Assembly (NCBI RefSeq): GCF_020497125.1
Contig: NC_059075.1
Location: 36,988,003 to 37,052,002 of the forward strand
Direction of reading: 5' to 3'
Source of the DNA: Mauremys mutica
Lineage: Eukaryota; Chordata; Testudines; Geoemydidae
DNA length: 64,000 nt
In this document: in pieces, positions 57,291-64,000 of the stretch
Layout of the letters: each line of letters starts with the position of its first letter
Position numbering within the stretch: position 1 is the first letter of the stretch
Position numbers and translations under genes: made by a program
The notes under the pieces: generated by a model
The model's input: the letters and a program-made list of their open reading frames with translations, nothing else
Database searches by the model: none
What the model was told of the DNA's origin: nothing

Positions 57291-58182
57291 GCAGTCACAT
57301 GTTTCAGTAATGGCCATTTGAGCACCTTAGATAGATAAAGGTCAAAGCTAGCACTGGAAATCCACAGGCAGCCACTGCAGAGCATATAAACATTCTCTTT
57401 ATTTTTCCCATTCTTTTGCCCCAGTGTGAAATTCCCTCTTTAACTATGAGCTCCTATTTTAAAACTCCCAAACTGGGTTACAAACGAAAGGGATGTGGAA
57501 ATAAAAAGGTCCTGTGTGTAGTTCTGTTCATTACTGCAACCCAGAAATGCTGAATACAAACAGCTTTGAGCTGCAGTAACTGGATTTAATCTAGTGTATT
57601 ATTATAACCTTTTTATTGTGAGCTTGCCTTCCTTCTAAGTCTATTCAGAGAGCAGAAGTGGAAAGATGCAGTGGAGGAGCACCATTACATTTCTGTTGCT
57701 GCCAGACTGATCTAATTTATAGGATCCCTTACCACTAATTGCTTAACTAAATTGCATTTTGCAGTGCAGACAGGAGCCATATTAGATTTTTGAAATTCTG
57801 ATCCAACTCCAGAATGCCTCATGGAGCATTTTTCATTACACTCTTGTGTAGACTTTCTAATGCCTCTAAACAGTTAATTAATTTATTTTAACAGACAAAA
57901 AATCCTTCGTAGATGAAGCTCTCCCCCTCATTTTGCTTGCTCTTAAGTTTTTCCTGCAGTTTTTCCATTGGGAGTTATTAGACTTGGGAAGATGGTGATA
58001 CTATTTGGTGATTTAGTTAATATCTTACATTTCCTCCAGTCCCTTTCATCCCAAAGTGCTCTGTAAGCTATTTAGCTGAAGTTTCAATGGTAGTGAGATG
58101 CCAAACTGCCCTTTAAGCATTTTACAATCTGCCCTCTGGCCCATAAGTGTACAAAAGTAACTTAATCCATCCTTGCAATGCT
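57291..58182. other. No gene or repeat recognised
   Basis: Nothing supportable. Confidence 0.45.
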
Positions 58183-58235
58183 GCCACCTCTGGGGTGGAA
58201 CACGGCTGTTCTTTAATAGCATTCATCAACACTGT
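58183..58235. repeat. Local dispersed repeat, copy 1
   Basis: The stretch gccacctctggggtggaaca followed by a tctttaatagc block is repeated in diverged form at 58981-59031, about 0.8 kb away. Class unknown. Confidence 0.4.
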
Positions 58236-58402
58236 GTATAAATTACATTGACTAGTAAAGCAGTTCACAAATGTCTCACTTAATCGATCATTTATGTCTC
58301 TTCTATATCTGAACCAGTCACCTAGAAATGAAACCTTCTGTTCATTATTATGAATCATCTGAGCTACTGAGTCTCCCAATGGATACTTTTATCAGTTATA
58401 GG

Positions 58403-58475
58403 TCTGATCCTTACACTCAGTAGTACCTTACTCTGTGAGTAGTGCCATTAAAATCAACATGCTTAAAGGTGACAG
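58403..58475. mobile_element. Palindromic family P, left half
   Basis: Reads ggtctgatccttacactcag, then ttactctgtgagtagtgcc and the attaaaatcaa hinge. The right arm is lost. Confidence 0.4.
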
Positions 58476-58980
58476 AGTCTGGTCCTATATTTATACACCT
58501 GGGAACAGACACAGGATTAACTCCTTCATTCCTTTTATATATATGTATATATACTCTACATTTTTCTCTGAGTCACAGCAGGATAGTCAGCATCTTTCTT
58601 CCTCTTCAGGTATCTACATACACCAGATCAGCTGCATATGTATGCATTCAGAAATTCAAGATGTATTGGTTTGCAAGATACATAGTGAAAAGAGGGACTG
58701 GCCTGGAAACAGACCTCAGGATTGGATCAATTACTGTTCATAATGGTTGGCTTTGAGGTTGCATTGCCTTGTTACTGAGACAATTTCTCTTCATTATCGA
58801 TGCATTTTTAAATAATCTCTGGAAGTAATTCAAGCAGCTCCACCAGAAATTTATGTTATATTTATTTAGCTGCTTTCTTCCAGAAGTCCTTTATTTAAGT
58901 GCTTCATTCAAGTTGTTTCACAGTCTGATTTGCAAACTTCAGACAAGAATCAGTGGTGCTGCTGCTGCTGCTGAAGTGCA

Positions 58981-59031
58981 GCCACCTCAGGGGTGGAACA
59001 GCAGCAGCTCTTTAACAGCAGACAACACCAC
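58981..59031. repeat. Local dispersed repeat, copy 2
   Basis: Matches 58183-58235 (gccacctcaggggtggaaca, then ctctttaacagc). Preceded by a short CTG-rich tract at about 58958-58974. Confidence 0.4.
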
Positions 59032-60624
59032 GGCAGGTTAAGATGGGAAATGAATAATATTATATCCCTTTGAAACTAGTGGGAGGATTTTAGTTGGCAG
59101 AATTCAGTTATTCATGAAATTTTAGCCAGGAAACTGTAGTTAACATTCCTTTTGTGAGGAAAAGCCAGGAGATCTTTAATGGTCACAAGCATTCAGCACC
59201 TCACTTGATGTCTCTTCCTAAGTGACTCTATATAATGCAAATAAAGCAACAGCCCCACAGCTTCTAGACAACTACAAATAAAAATCTAAAGCAGGATCAC
59301 TCTGCATTTCTCCATCTTTAAGAGACTAGGAGCAAAGAGGAAGTAATGAAAGTACTTTATCTGGCAAGCAAGAGATTTCCATGACAGCTTGATACATAGA
59401 GAAGGAAAAGGTCATGTGGATGTCCGTCCCATCCTACCAGTTTGACTAGAGAGCCTTTGTGACCTCCATTCAAAATGGACAGGCTGTGCCCTTTTACTCG
59501 TCTGAGCTTGGCACCTGCTGCCTTCAGATCCAAGGCAATGAGGCGGGATGCTGCCAGGAAATGCAAACAGAAGACGCGTACCGACCCTCTCAGAACCCTG
59601 ATTCAGCTCAATTCAGCGGTCAAGCGCAGCAGAGAAGTCAAATGAACATCTGTTACAGTTGCTGCAGTTGGAGGTGTGAGTTATGAGTGGAGATTTGCCA
59701 GATTGCTAGGTCTATATACAATTGAAAAGAGAGAGAGATGAACTGATGCCAAGGTATGATTTGTTCCCAAAGTAACTTGTTTAGAACGAGAAGATCACAG
59801 ACTGAATCTAAGGAAGTGGATTAATCCAAAGCAACTGAAACAGAGAGGAAGGTCACAACATGGAACAAACTGCTGAAGTCAGGAATAGAAGCCCAGGGTG
59901 AAAATCAATTCAAAGGGAGGATCTGATATGGTGAAATGGAGAGGCAGAGTGTGTGGAACAGCTTGGAACAGTTTCTCTGGCTTGCCAGTAGACACCCTCC
60001 TGCACCAGCCTGTACACTACTTATTCCAGTCTACCCATCTGGGGTAGACTCATCACACACTGGCTACTACTTTAATAATGGAGGCACGTGAGGTAACTGG
60101 TGAGTCAGTTGTTTCTTTTCCCAGAATCCCCTCCTTTGGATTCCTTGGGATGGCCTGCCTTCTCTGTGTCTGAAACTTTAGGCCCCAATCCTGCAATATG
60201 ATCACTGCATCTACGCAGAGCCTCATGGACACTCTAGGATCAAGACCTTAGACTGTGATTGCTTATACATTTCTCATGGCGGGGATTGTATTTATCTTTC
60301 TTTCTTGTACAATACAGTGGTTACTGTATGATGCTAACTTTCAGGGAAACTATAATGCATCCTCCAACTTCAGTGATGGGCATAGGAGTTCCCTTATTAA
60401 ATATTTGCAAAAGGTGGAAGCTATCATTCCAAGTGAATCAGAAACTGTGCAAATTTCACTTGATCAATTCTCGTTTAGCATAACACTGTGGATGATACTG
60501 TGTAAAACCTCAATCCAAATGTGTTGCATCTACTTCCCTCTCTTCAAATGGCTCTATGCCCTGTAGGCCTGGCTTGACATGAGTAATTGGACATTACTTA
60601 TTTTTTGGAGACAGGATTAGGAAT
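59032..60624. other. No gene recognised
   Basis: The 103-codon frame at 60255-60566 is hydrophobic at its start but shows no known family, and a second overlapping frame is also open. Not called a gene. A weak family P fragment may lie at about 60182-60248. Confidence 0.4.
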
Positions 60625-61080
60625 GTAGATGAATCAGCAGGCTGGAAACAAAATGTCTGTACTAGCTAAGATAAGGGGGAATAGCCAGAGAACATTTACA
60701 AAGGACAAGATAACAATGGATAAGATAAGTCAGGAATGTAAAGACGAAGTAAAGAGTAAGTCGTATTTGGGCAATGCATGGACAGAGCATTCTGTACAGG
60801 GATTGGTTCCTACAAAGTAACTAACTCAAACCCCAAATGTGTAATGAAATGCATAGTAAATGCAATGTAATGTGTACATGTACATAAAGGAAGAGGTTTG
60901 CTGTGTAACTTTGGATGTGTAACCTAAACCCACCCCTACATTTGAATCTGAACACCTCAGCATAGCTTTGCTGTATGCCAAATAAAGGAGCCTGAATGAT
61001 GAGACTGAAGTTTAACTGAGTTCTTAGGGAACCAAGTGGAAAAGGTCTCAGGGGAACCCCATGTCCCACAGTAGGTCCAA
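60625..61080 (+). mobile_element. Candidate LTR, plus strand
   Basis: Has LTR-like order: a U3-like stretch, a TATA-like tacataaagg at about 60881, then a polyadenylation signal aataaa at 60981-60986 within gccaaataaaggagcctga, then a short downstream part. TG...CA ends and a target duplication could not be fixed, so both the class and the boundaries are uncertain. Confidence 0.35.
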
Positions 61081-61139
61081 TGATCCCTACGTTATTTGCA
61101 CTGATGGCAGGTTTCAGCCCTTAGCCTGTTGGTCTCTGA

Positions 61140-61425
61140 AACCATGGGTGGTACGTGGAACCCCCGTTCGGGGAGGCTAGTCCTATGGCTTCACCCCTTC
61201 TGCACGAGGCCCTGCCCCAAGCCAGCAGAACCCCAAGCCGCCCCACCCTCCCACCACAAGAGGAGCCCTGTGCCGGCCCCAGCTGGCCGGCTGACCCAAG
61301 CACCAGCCCAAGCAGCCCCAGCAAGCCGGCAGGCCTGGGGTCAGAGCAGCCTCAGCCTAGCATCCCGCAGCAGCAGCTGCAGCCAGAGAAGGCAGAGACT
61401 TCCCTGGCCTATTATACCTGCCACC
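61140..61425. other. GC-rich block, unidentified
   Basis: GC-rich island of about 285 bp in AT-rich surroundings. It is proline-codon rich in two plus-strand frames (61129-61434 and 61155-61643), which reflects ccc/gcc repetition. It may be a repeat fragment. No domain or splice context supports a gene. Confidence 0.35.
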
Positions 61426-61611
61426 CACGTCTGAAACTAAACAGGATTCCTAGGGCACAACTGTACACCACTGAGGTCAATGGCAATTTTGCCATTAACT
61501 TCAATGGGAGCAGGGTAGTGTGTTCATTCTCATGTGGTCACCACAAGTGTGTGGTGCCTCCATCTAGTAGTTGGGTGAATAAATTAATATACCGTCCCTA
61601 TTCATATATAC

Positions 61612-61722
61612 AAAGGCAAGAAGGGACCATTGTGATCCTCTAGTCTGCCCTCCTGTATCACACAGGACATAGAACTTCCCCCAAACAATACCTAGAACAG
61701 ATTGTTTGGGGGGGGGGGAAAT
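61612..61722 (-). mobile_element. Old CR1-type 3' end, minus strand
   Basis: Plus strand reads caagaagggaccattgtgat, then cctctagtctgccctcctgt and ggacatagaacttccccca, the 3' end block of an ancient CR1 subfamily. Confidence 0.65.
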
Positions 61723-62129
61723 CCAGCCTAGTTTCCTTACCAGTGAAGCATCTTTGCAATCCATTTCAATGTTATCTGCAATCCTGCTCAGAAGTGGCTG
61801 TACTCTGGCAGCTGGCTAATGAAAATAAACCCCACCTCTATACAGTTTGCCATTCTCTGAAGCAATGAATGGGCCAGGAGCTTAGTAACAATGCTTGCAT
61901 CTCTGGGTTTCAGGTTCAATGGAAGGGCCAGTGATACTGGGCAAGGGTGGTGAAGCAAGTCAGTGAAATCTGGACTCTTGTTGCTGCTTCTGTCATATCC
62001 TAGGCATACTGTAGGCTGACCAGGCTTTCAAAATACAATTGGGCCAGCTATTTGGGAGTGGAGGGAAAGAGGGGATGAAGTAGTCAGTGATGGGGATAGT
62101 TTTGGTGGACATCAGGGTGGAATGAATGG
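61723..62129. other. No gene or repeat recognised
   Basis: Nothing supportable. Confidence 0.45.
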
Positions 62130-62220
62130 TGGAGCTGGTCAAAAAAATGCTGAAATGTGTGTTGTGAAACATTGCTGAAAGTTTGAAACATTGAAACATT
62201 TCGACATGATGTAAACGGTG
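62130..62220. repeat. Fragment of family Q element
   Basis: Starts tggagctggtcaaaaaaatg and continues with gaaacattg/gaaacatttc strings typical of family Q. The right end is lost. Confidence 0.4.
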
Positions 62221-63362
62221 GGAGAAAAAAGGACGTTCTCTCCTCCCTGTCTATTGCTACCAACGTGGGAATTTAGCTCGGCACATAACTGGTCCAAGAC
62301 TTGTACTGGGGCAAGGGGACTAATCTTGAAGCTAGGAAAGGATGTCACAGGCCTGGGGCAGGGAATCCCTGGGGCTGCATGTGCGCTAAGCCCTCCTGTT
62401 GTCAGTTTCACCAAGCTCAGCCGACAGGCAGCTCCTTCACAGGGCCTGAGTCTGCAGGAATGTACAATAACCAGGACAAAGCTATCTGTGTTTGTTTGTT
62501 GAACAATTGACAGGGACCTTAGGAGAGACCCTAAGCAAATGAGGACATTACTGGCTTCTTACTTAGGCGGCACTCCGTGCTTTCAGTCTTGCTTGCAGAC
62601 TCAGCGATAATATATGTTCCCTAATGTTACTTGCCAAAAGCTGTTAGGTTTGGGGTATGCTGTTGTGTCTTCCTTTCTTCTTTAATCTTTGTTCTTAGGT
62701 GAAGATTTTAACAGCGGTGATCAGGGTGTATGGGGGACATGTGCCATCCACTTGTCAACTTTACTGAGTAAAAACCCATCAGAGGATGAGATTGTTATTT
62801 GCACATAGGGATAAGTATATTTAATTTAGCAGATGTGAAATCCTCTCTCTCTCTGATGTGTAACCTCCCACCTCTGCTTGAAATTAAGATCTCATTTAAA
62901 GCAATTAAGCTCATCAAGACCTGAAGATGACTGCCAGAGGTCTTTTTATCCCAATGGCTTCCCATCCTCTATCCCTGAAACAGCACACTCACACACGTCT
63001 CCTTAAGTTCACCAAAGGTTGTTTTTGTTTTTAAATCATGAACCATTTGGGGTTTCTCATTCTCTCACTTAGATACAGGCTTTAATATGTAAGATATGTG
63101 CCACCAAATGCCCTTGTCGGTTGCCTGCTCCAGCTCCCCATGAATATGAAACATCGTGTGAGAGTTACCAAGTCCTGTGTTGGGCTGCTTCTCTGAATAT
63201 CTAGAGTTGAGGATGGCTGTGTTTTCAGACATGCCATCTTTATAGGAAGGTGTCTTGGAGAAGAGTAAACATGATGCCAATAGTGAATCCAGGTTACAAT
63301 GTAGCTTCCCATAAAGAGACAGTGGCTTCATAAGGAAGACTTTTATGATGACAGTGTTTTCC
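62221..63362. other. No gene or repeat recognised
   Basis: Nothing supportable. Confidence 0.45.
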
Positions 63363-63787
63363 TAGAGCTGGGAAGGAAATGGGTTTTACATTGCACAAAC
63401 ATTGGTGAAGTGTCATAAAAAAATCAGAACAGAAATATTGAACATTTTCACAAACCGAAAATGCAAAAAAAAAAAAAATTGGTTCAGGTCCATCAAAATG
63501 CTTCATTTACATATTGATCACTTTATGTTTTTTTTATTTTTTTTAAACTACAATTAGTTTAAATTTCAAAATGAAAAGCCATTTTGAACAGGCAAACCAG
63601 AATTTTTTATTTAAAATATGGCAAATCAAAACCTGTGGACAATTTCAAAATCTTTTTTTCTCAAAATTGTTTTGAATCAAAAAAATTAATCAAAGCTGAC
63701 ACTTTCCCTTGAAAAGTTTTAGTTTCAACAAATTGGCATTTTCCAACAAAAACAAATGTTTCACTGGAAAATTCCCCAACAGCACTA
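63363..63787. mobile_element. Family Q element, A/T-rich (about 425 bp)
   Basis: Begins tagagctggga and ends caacagcacta, decayed inverted ends. The interior is dominated by mirrored gaaattt/aaattttc and tttgaa/ttcaaa strings. No clear duplication of the target. Confidence 0.45.
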
Positions 63788-63906
63788 CTTCTTTCTATCT
63801 CCTAGCTGTATATCTCCTCCTTTACCCTGCCCCTTCCAGTCCACTGCTTATTGAAAGCAGGCTTTTCTTCAAAAATCCCCTAATAGGATTCCAGGGTACA
63901 AGCTTC

Positions 63907-64000
63907 CAGGGGCGGCTCCAGGCACCAGCACGCCAAGCGTGTGCTTGGGGTGGCAAGCCACGGGGGGCACTCTGCTGGTCGCCGCGAGGGTGGCAGGCAG
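63907..64000. mobile_element. GC-rich hAT-like element cut by window end
   Basis: Begins CAGGGGCGGCTCCAGGCACC and continues gtgcttggggtggcaagcc, the same left end as at 9535 and 41000. The right half lies outside the window. The 8 bases just before it, caagcttc (63899-63906), should be repeated directly after its right end. Confidence 0.82.

Noticed and set aside
60255..60566. 103-codon frame with hydrophobic start, possible membrane protein
   Set aside because: No family recognised; a second frame is open across the same bases; sits in repeat-rich non-coding DNA.
61155..61643. 162-codon proline-rich frame
   Set aside because: Explained by ccc/gcc-rich composition; no domain and no splice evidence.

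Overview
The window looks like 64 kb of vertebrate nuclear DNA from a non-avian reptile, most probably a turtle. It is AT-rich, with no supportable protein-coding exon, no rRNA or tRNA gene of the host, no CRISPR array and no bacterial or plasmid features. The organism call rests on the repeats. There are several CR1 LINE subfamilies of different age, a tRNA-derived SINE that carries a CR1-like tail (the tortoise PolIII-SINE/Cry type), abundant short hAT-like and Harbinger-like elements, MIR/CORE-SINE copies and L2-like fragments, and no L1 or Alu. A crocodilian is the main alternative. All family names here come from recognition, not from a database search.

Layout. 1-10 kb: a 124-bp hAT-like element (697), a 1.7-kb 5'-truncated CR1 on the minus strand (4053), a short inverted-repeat element with a tRNA-like insert (7323), an older CR1 (7715) and a GC-rich foldback element (9535). 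10-26 kb: mostly unique-looking DNA with scattered palindromic elements, a probably split MIR (16840/17393), a SINE (17558) and a 367-bp hAT-like element (19146). 26-35 kb: the busiest part. It has an L2-like remnant, a 1.1-kb inverted-repeat element holding two opposed tRNA-like modules (26917), a 759-bp hAT with exact 8-bp target duplication (29065), a self-complementary SINE directly beside it (29835), a CR1 split by a nested SINE (31376) and a broken PIF/Harbinger transposase (33305). 35-45 kb: a Harbinger-like element, two MIR copies sharing a 71-bp near-identical block, and two GC-rich hAT elements with exact target duplications (40453, 41000). 45-53 kb: the longest CR1 (2.3 kb, minus strand, endonuclease tail plus reverse transcriptase), a solo LTR with exact 5-bp duplication (50787) inside an older element, and another CR1. 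53-64 kb: more short DNA elements, MIR, a candidate LTR, and a hAT-like element cut by the window edge (63907).

No genes work together here. The only protein-coding traces are inactivated transposon genes: four sizeable CR1 ORF2 fragments, one Harbinger transposase, and short L2/CR1 pieces. The window is best read as intergenic or deep-intronic DNA recording several layers of transposition. Eight insertions have a target duplication that can be read directly (697, 9535, 19146, 29065, 29835, 40453, 41000, 50787). I found no convincing evidence for a new functional system. The most unusual structures are the inverted tRNA-like pairs inside an inverted-repeat element and the hairpin SINE at 29.9 kb.
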